Shown here: in pieces, positions 50,470 to 60,441 of the stretch | How the letters are laid out: each line of letters starts with the position of its first letter | How positions within the stretch are numbered: the first letter of the stretch is position 1 | Origin: Paracentrotus lividus | Taxonomy: Eukaryota; Echinodermata; Echinoidea; Camarodonta; Echinidae | Assembly: GCA_940671915.1 (NCBI GenBank) | Contig: CALNVZ010000080.1 | Location: 470,503-534,502 of the forward strand | Direction: 5' to 3' | DNA length: 64,000 nucleotides | Translations under genes and position numbers: made by a program | The notes under the pieces: generated by a model | What the model was told of the DNA's origin: nothing | The model's database searches: none | Seen by the model: the letters and a program-made list of their open reading frames with translations, nothing else

Positions 50470-50604
50470 GCCAATGGAGGGCGCCAATTCTGGGGATCTG
50501 GGCGAGTAAATAAGCCCAATATGATAGCGGCAAAAATTTTCGGTGCAATTTTCGATTTATGGCGATTTGAGGTCAAATAGCAATGGTAGGCAAATGTATA
50601 TTTC
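50470..50604 (-). repeat. Right inverted terminal repeat of the DIRS-like element
   Basis: Reverse complement of the left end, including TGAGGTCAAATAGCAATGGT and CGCCAATGGAGGGCGCC, with small indels between the two arms. Confidence 0.85.
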
Positions 50605-50672
50605 CATATCGTAAATAATAAAATTAGAATGTAATTTTTATGATTGAATGCTTTGATGTAGATGTTGATGTA

Positions 50673-51687
50673 CAGTGGTGGCCAAAATTATTAGAACACC
50701 AAGTAAATTTAAATGATTTTCGTTGTATTCATTCAGTTGACCATTTAAATTACTTTTAAAATGCCTGGAATGTCTACAAAAGTCATTATTATACTTTAAA
50801 AACTAAATAACATAGTCATGCGTTTGGAACTCGCCCACAACTCGCCCCAAAATCGCCTTTTTTGTGTTACGCGACCAATTGTAAAATCTAAAAAATCTTG
50901 CCTATACATGTATCAGGATCAAAGTGTCATAACGTTAAAAATATTAAGTCTCTCCCTACAAAAGTATACATTTTCTGAAAGGAAAGTTCATGAGAATGTC
51001 AAAAATGTCATTCACAATACGATAGGGTAAGGTAGTAACATGTTCTGTGGGAATTTTTAAATAATTTGTGAGGGGCCCCAAATTTTTAATTTAGAGCCCC
51101 CATTTAAGTCCCCTTTTCTTCCGACCCTTCATATTTCAACATATTTGAATTGCTCATGAAATTTCCTTCTAAAAATATACATTTACAAAGAGTGTCTTCA
51201 TTTAAAGAAAAAAAAAGTCGTAACCTTCAATGGGCATGGTTATTTTGGTCATCTCACCACCAAGGGAGGGGGCGAATCCACCCCTCCCCATTTGACCAAA
51301 TTTTCTGAAACTTGGCAGGTATTTGAGGTATATTAGAATGAATAAGCCTGCTAAGTTTCATACTTCTACCTGAAATACTTTTGGAGCAATCGGCATATGT
51401 AATTGGCATTTTACTTTGTTTGCATTTGGACTAGATGTTTAATATACAAGTCTATAGGGAAACCAAAAGCGCATAGCGCAATTATTTTTAATGCTACGCA
51501 TTACCAGATGGTCGAAACTATATAACTTTGGTATCAAAATATACGTAAGACCCTATGCTAAAAAGTCATGAAAGCTCATGGCACACAAATGATATCTTTA
51601 ACCTTATTTCGGTAAATGAACTAGGGCATTGATAATCCCATAGACTTTATGTAGGTTCAGGTGTTCTAATAATTTTGGCCACCACTG
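50673..51687. mobile_element. Tc1/mariner-like MITE, CAGTGGTGGCC ends, 1.0 kb
   Basis: The ends CAGTGGTGGCCAAAATTATT and the inverted copy are flanked by TA. The intron of the next exon unit has the empty site GATGTATGTGTTTCAT (about 52588-52603), so removing the element and one TA restores the paralogue exactly. Interior blocks match 36099-36606 in reverse and 34731-35830. Non-coding. Confidence 0.9.
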
Positions 51688-51829
51688 TATGTGTTTCATA
51701 TTTTTGGGCATGCAATTCATGTGTTTTTATATCAATAAGAAAATAGTTCTTGCTGTGATTCACAGAGGAACAAAATAATCTATATTCTGAAATTTTGGGT
51801 ACAAAAAACAAATTTAAATTATTTTACAA

Positions 51830-52287
51830 TTGTCAGGGACCGCAGAGCTTTTTTGAACGTGGAGGGGGCTAAACAGGCGACAAATCACAAATCTATGGTC
51901 ATTTTCGCCTTTTTGTACACGTTTGCAGAAAAAATGTCCCCTGAAAAAAAAACTCGGCTTCGCTGCCCCTGGTTGTGAATGATGTTCTATATATTTAGCC
52001 CTTTTAATATATCCCAAGGAAACTAAAATAAAAATGCATTGTCTCACAATCTTAATATTGCTATAAAAAACAATACACAGTGTATTGTTTACCATGCTCT
52101 CACACATTTATATAGCTCTATTTATATCTGTTGACTACAGCATATTAATAACATGTATAGCTCTAGCTTAGATAATATATTATCTTCTATCAAGTAGAGG
52201 ATTTGATTTTGTAATTCATTTGACATTAAACAACAAGACTACATGTATATTGCAATTATTTTGGGCTCATTCATTTCTTCTAAACAG
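51830..52287. other. Intron segment duplicated with the LRR exon unit
   Basis: TTGTCAGGGACCGCAGAGCT and the following ~250 bp match 52728-52990 in the next intron, including a stretch with GGAGGGGGCTAAACAGGC. This shows that exon plus intron were duplicated as one unit. No gene. Confidence 0.7.
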
Positions 52288-52449
52288 GTTGAATCTCTTC
52301 AAATAGATGACTATGATATCAGTAAGTCTGCATCACAAACTCTAGGTGCTTGTATCTGTGCCATGACATGCCTTCAGGATGTCAAATTATCAGGGAAACT
52401 TTCAGATGGATTCTACAGTGCACTTATAAAAGGAGCTTCATCATTGAAG
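52288..52449 (+). CDS. NLR gene 1, LRR exon (54 codons)
   Basis: Acceptor TCTAAACAG and donor TTGAAG/GTAGAA, phase 0, 162 bp. It reads VESLQIDDYDISKSASQTLG to SALIKGASSLK. It is nearly the same as 40395-40556, with matching intron sequence on both sides, so the two are products of a recent exon-unit duplication that was later split by the DIRS-like insertion. Confidence 0.85.
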
Positions 52450-53181
52450 GTAGAAAGATTTATAAATGTAATGGCTTGAAGTACCCAAGAGAAATTTTCC
52501 CTGTAATTTAATGGTTTAGGATTTGCCAATACTTCTTTTGTTTTCTCTTCCTTTCAAAAAAGCAGTCATAAATCCTTTGATGTAGATGTTGATGTATGTG
52601 TTTCATATTTTGGGGCATGCAATTCATGTGTTTATATATCAATAAGAAAATAGTTCTTACTGTGATACACAGAGGGAAAAATAATCTATATTCTGAAATG
52701 TTTGGTACAAAAAACAAAATTACTGTACAATTGTCAGAGGCCGCGGAGCTTTTTTGAAAGTGGAGGGGGCTGAACAGGCAACAAATCACAAATCTATGGT
52801 CATTTCCGCCTTTTGTACACATTTGCTGAAAAAGTGCCCTCTGGAAAAAAAACCTGCAGCGCACCCGCCCCTGGTTGTGAATGACATTCTGTATATTTAG
52901 CCCATTTGATATATTCAAAGGAAACTAAATTTTAGAATGCACTCTCACAATCTTAATATTAATATAAAACAATGCGCACTGCACTTTTTACCATGCTCTT
53001 TAATAAATGTCACATTTATTTACCTCAAATTTTTTATTTGTTGACTTTAGTGTTTCACACAATAGCTTATAGCTTAGATAATAGATTATCATATATGAAG
53101 TAGACTTTTTGATATTATTATTCAATTGGCATTAAAAAGCAAGACTATATTTTGCTCTCATTTATTTCTTCTTCATATCAG

Positions 53182-53343
53182 GTTGAATCTCTTCAAATAG
53201 ATGACAATGATATCAGTGAGTCTGCATCACAAACACTAGGTGCTAGTATCTGTGCCATGCCATGCCTCAAGGATGTCAAAATAAGAGGCAAACTATCGGA
53301 AGGATTCTACAATGAACTCAGAATAGGAGCTTCATCACTACAG
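53182..53343 (+). CDS. NLR gene 1, LRR exon (54 codons)
   Basis: Acceptor TTCATATCAG and donor CTACAG/GTATAA, phase 0, 162 bp. It reads VESLQIDDNDISESASQTLG to ELRIGASSLQ, with two LRR-type units. It matches 63820-63981 of gene 2 most closely in its tail. Confidence 0.85.
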
Positions 53344-53599
53344 GTATAAGACACAGCAAACATCAACATATACACTGATCATTTAAAATTTCCTACTTTA
53401 CATGTACAGATTAAGAAACAATTACTAGAAAAACAATCATATTGGGGCTTTGGAGGAAAGTGGTCAAAGAATTATTGCCTGAGATTTTATGTGATATATC
53501 ATCCAATTAGAAATACTAAGCAAGTAGTATAAGTACACAAATGATGATTGTGGACCTAGTAAAATACTATGCTTTACATTCATATTTGGTTCTTGATAG

Positions 53600-54030
53600 A
53601 TTGAATCTCTTCAAATACATGACCGTGATATCAGTGATTCTGCATCACAAACACTAGGTTCAAGTATCTGTGCCATGACATGCCTCAAGGATGTCAAATT
53701 ATCAGGGAACCTGCCTATTACATGAATTCTATAATGTGATGCATCACATTGAAATCAGACACAAGTCGCCGAGCAAATTCAGCACAACGTCGAGGAAATC
53801 GGCAAAATAATAAAAAATTGTCTTATATGGGGGAAAATATTTTTGTTTATTTCCTTAAATTTCAATGTTTCTTGTATGCTCTGTAAAAAAAAATGAGTAG
53901 AAATGATAGGGGAAAGCCTTTAAAAATGGATTGTTTTGTTGCAATCTTTGACTTTTTTCTGGCGACTTGTGTCTGATATTGATATGAAGAGTCACCAATG
54001 TACTCAGAGAAGGAGCTTTATCACTAAAGG
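53600..54030 (+). pseudogene. Broken LRR exon split by a MITE
   Basis: Acceptor TTCTTGATAG, then IESLQIHDRDISDSASQTLG as in the intact exons. After KLSGNLPIT the frame meets TGA at 53724-53726, about where the GFY segment of the siblings begins. The later exon part is interrupted by a 220 bp MITE (53756-53975) and resumes near 53998 with a recognisable tail (AGAAGGAGCTTTATCACTAAAG/GTAG in pieces). As read, it cannot supply an intact 54-codon repeat. Skipping it would preserve frame because neighbouring exons are phase 0. Confidence 0.75.
53756..53975. mobile_element. 220 bp MITE inside an LRR exon
   Basis: The ends CAGACACAAGTCGCC and GGCGACTTGTGTCTG are perfect 15 bp inverted repeats. It lies within exon sequence that is otherwise recognisable on both sides. 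Family not assigned; CAG...CTG ends and the short length are compatible with hAT. Confidence 0.85.
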
Positions 54031-54244
54031 TAGTGAGATACAACTAACATTGATATGTACATTTTTTTTGCTTCTTTACATGTACATGTAGGCCAACAGC
54101 TTGGGAAATAATTATTAGACCAAACTATATGGTAGCTTAGTGTGAAAGTGGTCTAATAAGTATTGCCTAAGCTGTATCTGATATGTCATCTCATCAGAAA
54201 TACTAAGCAAGTAGTGTAATATTGGGCAAATAATGATTATGGAT

Positions 54245-54344
54245 NNNNNNNNNNNNNNNNNNNNNNNNNNNNNNNNNNNNNNNNNNNNNNNNNNNNNNNN
54301 NNNNNNNNNNNNNNNNNNNNNNNNNNNNNNNNNNNNNNNNNNNN
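54245..54344. other. Sequence gap, 100 N
   Basis: Conventional fixed-length gap. The 3' end of gene 1 and possibly the 5' exons of gene 2 may be lost or displaced here, and sequence on the two sides need not be adjacent in the genome. Confidence 0.98.
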
Positions 54345-55761
54345 CTATATCTATTTCATTTTTGGATCTAGAAGACTAGATAGGCCTAGATCCAGATCTA
54401 ACTTAGAATCTAACGTTAGATAGATCTAGATCTAAGTTAGATGTTACTGTTAGATCTGCTCAGAATCTAAAAACAAACTGAACTGGCACAACTGGATTCT
54501 GGAACACAAGACCAGGATGGGAAAATATACCTTATCCTTAAGAGTAATTTGGTCTACAGCTAGCTAAACAAAGCTCTGTCGCGTGATGTAGACCTAACGT
54601 TAAAGCTAAGTTAGCTCTGGACTTACTGCCGCAGCCGCGCCCGTAACTTCATGGCAGCGTCCCGGGGCTAGCTCGGGACCAGGTCTTACGATCGTTCGTG
54701 AGGTCGTTCTCAACAACAAAAGAGTTTTGTCTTGGAAGAGTGATCAAGAATAGGCCTAGGTCATCTTCGGTTTCTTAAGTGTTATGAAACTAAAACAACA
54801 TCCATGGCACTAAAGTTTCCAAACATAAGAGTTAGGCCTATATTTTAATTTTCGGGTTAAATTAAGTTACAGGACCATCAATAGTCTCCGGAAAACGGTG
54901 TAGTCGAGTCTTCACAACCAATGCGTAATCTGAACAGGTGGGACTATTGTTGCGATGGTAAAAAAAAGCTCACATAATTGACGCTTTTAAACACCGGTCG
55001 GTTGATCTCTACTGAATATAATTATTTCCCATTGTAAAAAATACCGTGCTTTCTCAAATAGCTTCCGTATGAATGATAAATACATAAACATATTCATACT
55101 TCACCCGAAAAAGTGAAATAATACCCGACATCGGAACATCAACGTCATTACGATAAGTTAACTAAACCCTCTGAGCTGACTAACTATTGGGGGCGAATCT
55201 TTTAGTGCTCATCGACTGACCGTATTTTAGTAGCGCCTGCTAACTTTACATCACCCTTCGTGAATACGCCTAACTAACCTTTAGTTTAACATTATATTTC
55301 TAACGTAGAGGCGTATTTTTGATAATGTACCCTACTAAAGTTAGTAAGCTGACCTGACGTATTTAATCTACATCCCTCAATCTCAACTATGATTGTTCTT
55401 AGTTCCCTTGTCGAAATTAGCAAGGGTAACCTAAATACGTATTTAGGTAGGCCTACTAATTAGTCACGCTTCTGAGCCAATACCGGCCAGTAAGGTTTTA
55501 CTTTACCCACATCCATTTATTTTATCTAGACAGTTCACGTTACAATGGTTTCCAAATCACTTCTGTCAAAACTCTCTCGAAAAATGAAGCAATTGACTTT
55601 ACGTGTATAAAATATTTGAAGCGCCTATAAAAATAATTGGGTTATCATGCTCAAATTTAAAGCAATTTATTGTCTAGAAAACATACACAAAATTGAGGGA
55701 AAACAAAACCAACTTTTTTGGGTCAGTGAGACAAAATGTGTTAACCTGATGCATAAACAAC
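54345..55761. other. No gene recognised between gap and gene 2
   Basis: It begins with many AGATCTA/TAGATC repeats (54360-54470), then ordinary AT-rich DNA with a GC-richer patch at 54620-54710. I looked for a Death-like or 2A-like exon as in gene 1 and did not see one. Confidence 0.5.
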
Positions 55762-56572
55762 CTTAACCTATTTCTGACTGGGCTTTTCAAGAGAGTTTTG
55801 ACTGGAGGGGGGGGTCAATTTGACCCCCGCGCCCCCCCCCCCCCCTCCCCCCCCCCCTCAGATCTCGCCGCGGATGGTCAGACTCGTCGCAAAATTTTGC
55901 GCGAACGTTCGCGATATGTTTCTTTTGAAAAAATTTTCACATTATTTATTTATGCTAATTTATGCATACTCATGTATGCAAATTAGATGCTTTTTTTATG
56001 GAATCATTAATATTTTCATTAATAAATATAGTTATAAGCCCCCAAATTTTTTTCTAAAAGTCTGAGCTAGCAAAGACAACAGTACATGACATTGAACAAA
56101 TAACAATTTCAAATTAATTCTTTTGGTATTCTATTGTTTTATGAATTTCTTATGTATTCTATTGTTTTTATTTCTGATGTATTTCTTTGTTGTTGTAATT
56201 ATTTATGCTTGAGAAATGTATTTTTATCAATATAAAGATAAATTTAATCAATCAAAAGGCTCAGAAGGCACAATTACCAGTGTTATAAAGCAATTTAGAA
56301 AAAACAGTATTTTGTACACAAATGCATGCAAAATGACGATTTTCGATCAATTTTGGCCTGAAATGCGATTACATAATGTTGCGTAACGCGAGAACGGAGT
56401 GCCCAATTTTTTTTAACTTGGTGTAAAAAATTGCGGGACACTTAAAAAGAAAAAAGTCATAATGCGCCGGGTTGCGATTCACAGTGGTTGCGCCGGCAGT
56501 CCGCCCGATTTCTGTACAGGGGCGGGTTCAAATTGAACCCCCCCCCCCCAGTCAGAATAGGTTAAGCTGGTC
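55762..56572. mobile_element. G-tract-ended element upstream of gene 2
   Basis: The left end (CCTTAACCTATTTCTGACTG, then a G-run and TCAATTTGACCCCC) is inverted at the right end (GGTTCAAATTGAACCCCC, C-run, CAGTCAGAATAGGTTAAG). About 0.8 kb, non-coding. It belongs with the intron repeats at 27160, 33430 and 59490 by shared inner motifs. Confidence 0.65.
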
Positions 56573-56739
56573 TCTGCTACAGCTGCTAATGTAATAAATA
56601 TCATGACCATGAATATTATGTGCAAATCTGTCCGTGTAGATTTGCATTGGAACATGTATCTATGTGTCTATTTTCTTTGAAAACATAGTTCCACTGTTTG
56701 ACATATCATTATGTCCCTTATTTCTTTTCCACAAATTAG

Positions 56740-59321
56740 ATCCACAGTCTAGATCCGTTATGGCTGCAAGACAAAGAAGTTCACTTGAAATGCCTAACAT
56801 TGCAACAACCATGCCTCTACAGGCACAACCAATGGATTACTCAAACCAACAACCTTACCCTAGCCATGTGCATTATCATCCATCACATAACATAGCCTCT
56901 CATCAATATGCTGCATCAAGTTCCAGTCAAGATCCGTTACCATCTAGATATCAAGGGAATCCAGTTATACCTCCTACATTTGGGACTCAATGGGGTTTTA
57001 CTCCGTCATACCAAGTAGGGCCTCAAGGATTGCAGTTCCAGAATCAAAGATTACAACCCTATCATCCATCGTCATCATATGGACAATTTGCACCAAATGG
57101 TATTGTTCCTGCTCAACATGGTAACTCCCCTGCACAACAAGATATGCACACTGGTGCTGATCCATTGCTCACAGGAGAACGTACCAACCCAAACACACAA
57201 TGGAATAATCCAGCTGTGTCCTCCCAATTACAAAATACTGGATCTTACCACCTACCTCAACTAGATTCATCGGAAACTCATGGGCAAATAATGTTACGTG
57301 ATCCGAGCCATAATATCTCTTCCCATATAATTGTGCAAAATTCAATATCTACCTCTAATCTACCACAGGAATCCCAAGCTCCAAACAGATCCAGAACTTT
57401 CCTTGTCAATCCAACAACACAGCAAACTGTATCTGATAGACAGACATCGGCACAACCTCATTCAATAAACTATGGTGATCAGTCGCAAATAAGAACATCA
57501 CAGTCAGGAACACTGCACTCTGCAGCTCCATCAATGTCTGCAGACCAAACTAATCAGAATCCTTCTTCTTCCAAACCAATAACTTCAGATCTTCATGGAG
57601 GGTACGCATTTGGAACATCAAGATCTAATCCTCTCAAGAAGAGGACTGTTACAAGTGCACCTGTACAACAAATACCTGTGCCTACCGTATACCCTACTTT
57701 GTCTTCTTATGCATCCCCCACCATGCCATCTGGACACACATGTACCTATGTCCAACAAAATCAATCTGTTCCATCAGCCAATTGTAACTACCCAATGTCA
57801 CATGTTCAACTAAAAAAGTGTATTGCTGATATACAAGATTATTACAGGGTTCAACTTTGTCAGATATCAACTAGCCCACTTGATTCAGACTCAATAGTTG
57901 AACTTCAATCTATTTTCACCAATCTTTCATTGGTGAAAGAAGATAGAAATAAACAGAAGAAAATCCCATTGAAGTATGAAGACCTGCTCACTGTTGATAT
58001 GAATGGAAAACCAGCAAGATGTATCATGATTCAAGGAGAGGCAGGAGTTGGTAAAACAACATTCTGTGCAAAGATTGCTTGGGACTGGGTTACAGGTGAC
58101 CATTATCAAGATTACACTCTTGTAGCCATTGTTCCTCTTCGTGATGCAAACAGTGGGAAAACAGTTGGCCAGGTACTGAAGACTTATTTGCCTGATGACA
58201 ATGATGTGACTTCAGAGCAACTTGATGAGTACATCCTGACAAATCAGGATAAGGTCCTGACTGTATTTGATGGTTTTGATGAGTTTAGTGTAGAAATGTC
58301 CAATGAAGGAAACCAGATAGTACAAATTATAAAAGGTAAAAGACAAACATCTGGGAGAGTCATTATCACAACAAGACCATGGAAGGCACAGGAAATAACA
58401 ATTGTTAGAGAACTGACCAAGCAGTATATACATGTTAACATCGAGGGATTTATGAAAAGAGATATTAAAACTTATGTAAACAAATTTTATCAAAATGACA
58501 AAACGTCTGCGCAGACCCTCTTAGAGTATATGGAAGAGGGTAGCTTAATAGCGGAAACAATGGCTCCTTTTCCAATCTTTTGCTCAATGCTGTGTCACCT
58601 GTGGAAAGAGGTGGAACATCGAAAAGTAATTTGTAAACTTCAGACATTTTCTCAATTATTTCATGAAATGATTGCTCTCCTCAAGCAACACTACGTGTCC
58701 AAGCATGTTAATGAAGAGGACAGTGATTCTATTGAGAGCTTTGGAGAAAGAATAAATATTCATTTCAAGAAGATCAGCAAGGTTGCATTCAATGGTCTGC
58801 TGGAAAAACAACTTGTTTTCTTAGAAGAAAGATTCAGCTGCTGTGTTGATGATCTTCGTGTTGCATGTGAAGTTGGAATACTAACAAAAGAAAGAACAAA
58901 GCGTAATAGAGATCAATCTGTAAGAAAACTGGCTAGACTGGAATCTACTGTTTCATTCCCTCACAAACTCTTTCAAGAATACATAGCAGGGCTGTATCTC
59001 CAATATTTATTTCATTCAAACGAGGTTGAATTTAATAATCAAATGAAAAAACGTATTTTGAGGAAATCAGGAGAATTCTGATATCTTCTTTATTTTGTTG
59101 GATCTTTGGATGAAGATATAGCTAAATATATAGTGACAAAACTAATGGCCCAAAAACGATGCAAATTGAATTTCATTGTGGAAGTTGCACTGGAATGTCA
59201 GAGTGAGGAGGCTGCAAAACTCATTGAAGCAGAGCATCCTGAAATCAATCAGTCTCTGACCATTAAGAAGGGTTCACGTAGCCATGTGATTGCAGGTTAT
59301 ATCTTCACATTCAAACATTTG
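56740..59321 (+). CDS. NLR gene 2, leader plus NACHT exon, interrupted by an in-frame TGA
   Basis: Acceptor CCACAAATTAG at 56739 and donor TTG/GTGAGA at 59322, with the same entry phase as the gene 1 NACHT exon. From ATG 56760, about 340 residues are Pro/Gln/Ser/His-rich and low in complexity. Similarity to gene 1 starts around KKRTVTSAPVQQ and is strong from residue 349 (VQLKKCIADIQDYYRVQL). Walker A GEAGVGKTT is at residues 426-434 and Walker B LTVFDGFDEF at 500-509. At 59079-59081 a TGA replaces the Arg codon of gene 1 (GEF-stop versus GEFRYLLY). The same frame then continues open to the donor. The result is a truncated NACHT protein without LRRs, a pseudogene, or an allele/sequence error. 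Confidence 0.85.
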
Positions 59322-60279
59322 GTGAGATGTTGTTTACTTTACCATATTGGGTCAGTATTCACAAAAGTGTCCTTAGCTTAAATCTGCGGTTTAATTTTTA
59401 GTAGCAAAATGTGATAAATTCTGTCAAGATTGTTATGCTCCTGGAATTGTATTTTAATGATTAGGAAAACTTTTAAAAGTACTTACCAATTCCAGGCACT
59501 TTTTTAAAAGTTTCAATTTTAAAAACAATAGAATACAAAAGAAAAGAAACTTGATACAGATTTTTCTTTAAGTACATTTCACCAGCAGCCAAAGAGTCTG
59601 TAAACAAGAAATAGCACTTTTAGGGCTTTATTTAATTAATTTGAGCAAATCTTAGATTTCATGAATTAATTAGCATAATTAATTAGTGCTGAAATTTTTT
59701 CAAAGAATATGACTCTTCAGTTTTGTAGATGATGTTGTGGGTAACGCGCGTGCCAATTTTTGGCGCGATCGCACGCTCAACGGCCGAGATCTTGGGGGGG
59801 GGGGGGTGGGCCTGAATCAGCCCCCCAGTTTTAATGTGTGTCAAAATAGCTCAGTCTTTTTTGGGTTAAGTGAAGCTTAGCTTTAAAACAAAGTTGTGAA
59901 TACAGGCCTTTGAGTTTTTGCTAGATTGTATGTTCTTAGACCTTTTATGTCATGAGCAATTAAAACAGTATTTTAAGTTGCTTACAACTAACTAAAAAGA
60001 TCTAATTTATGTTCAATAATTTAAAAATATTTCCACCGTAAGACCAGGATATTTCTCTCAAAATTTGTATAGAAATTTGTTTGAACTCCATGGTAGTTCA
60101 GAATTACTTTGTATTTGTGCGGTGCCATTGTGTGCTCCTATTGTCCGATACTTCCCGTGCAAACTTAACCTCCGGTTCAGAATACGGCCTGTCTGACCAA
60201 AATTGTACTTCAACAAAGAAGAGTATATATAATATAGTAACAATACTATACCCACATGTCTTTTTTTTTCTTTATGCAG
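59322..60279. other. Intron of gene 2 with repeat shared with gene 1
   Basis: Follows the gene 1 intron 33252-34322 closely, including the repeat at 59490-59850. No independent gene. Confidence 0.6.
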
Positions 60280-60441
60280 GTGTCACTACACATTGGAACC
60301 TTCTGTAGCAGTAAGGCACTATCACGAATCATCGCAGATACAGTCTGCTCTGTAAAAAGTTTGAAACGACTCAAAATTGGGCCATGTACTCTTGTTGATG
60401 AATTCATCACTAGTATGGAAGAACGTGCTAAAGATGTGATG
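60280..60441 (+). CDS. NLR gene 2, first repeat exon (54 codons)
   Basis: Acceptor TTTATGCAG and donor ATG/GTAAAT, phase 0, 162 bp. It reads VSLHIGTFCSSKALSRIIAD to ERAKDVM, an open counterpart of gene 1 34323-34484. It lies downstream of the TGA, so it is only translated if the stop is absent or bypassed. Confidence 0.75.

Larger units (their letters stand above)
40672..50604 (+). mobile_element. DIRS-like (tyrosine-recombinase class) retroelement fossil in intron of gene 1
   Basis: About 9.9 kb, bounded by inverted terminal repeats of about 135 bp that begin GAAATATACATTTGCC. Parts, in order: a Ser/Pro-rich gag-like region (about 41.2-43.6 kb), a reverse-transcriptase region of DIRS type (about 44.0-44.4 kb), an RNase H-like and post-RNase H region (about 44.7-45.6 kb), and a long tail of G/T-rich sequence (45.6-50.4 kb) with no recognisable gene. 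No tyrosine recombinase could be recognised. The element is broken, with several breaks in its enzyme region. Inverted rather than direct ends and the RT style separate it from LTR elements. Gene 1's own duplicated intron (near 52540-52580) lacks it. It is probably not very old, given how alike its ends are. Confidence 0.8.
24655..53743 (+). other. NLR gene 1 (Death-NACHT-LRR receptor with 2A-like leader), overall span
   Basis: A multi-exon gene whose visible exons have compatible phases: 24655-25018, 25632-25789, 26531-26802, 31540-33251, 34323-34484, 37417-37554, 38695-38838, 40395-40556, 52288-52449 and 53182-53343. Through 33251 the joined length counted from ATG 24656 is 2505 nt, exactly 835 codons. 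Domain order is variable leader, 2A-like sequence, Death-like fold, NACHT NTPase and LRR-type repeats, the plan of sea-urchin NLR immune receptors. The last exon (53600) is broken by a MITE and the locus runs into a 100-N gap, so the 3' end is unknown. The ~9.9 kb DIRS-like element in one intron need not harm the protein. Confidence 0.75.

Noticed and set aside
59079-59081. Selenocysteine or programmed read-through at the TGA of gene 2
   Set aside because: The paralogue has Arg there and nothing in the neighbouring sequence suggests recoding; nonsense change or error is simpler.
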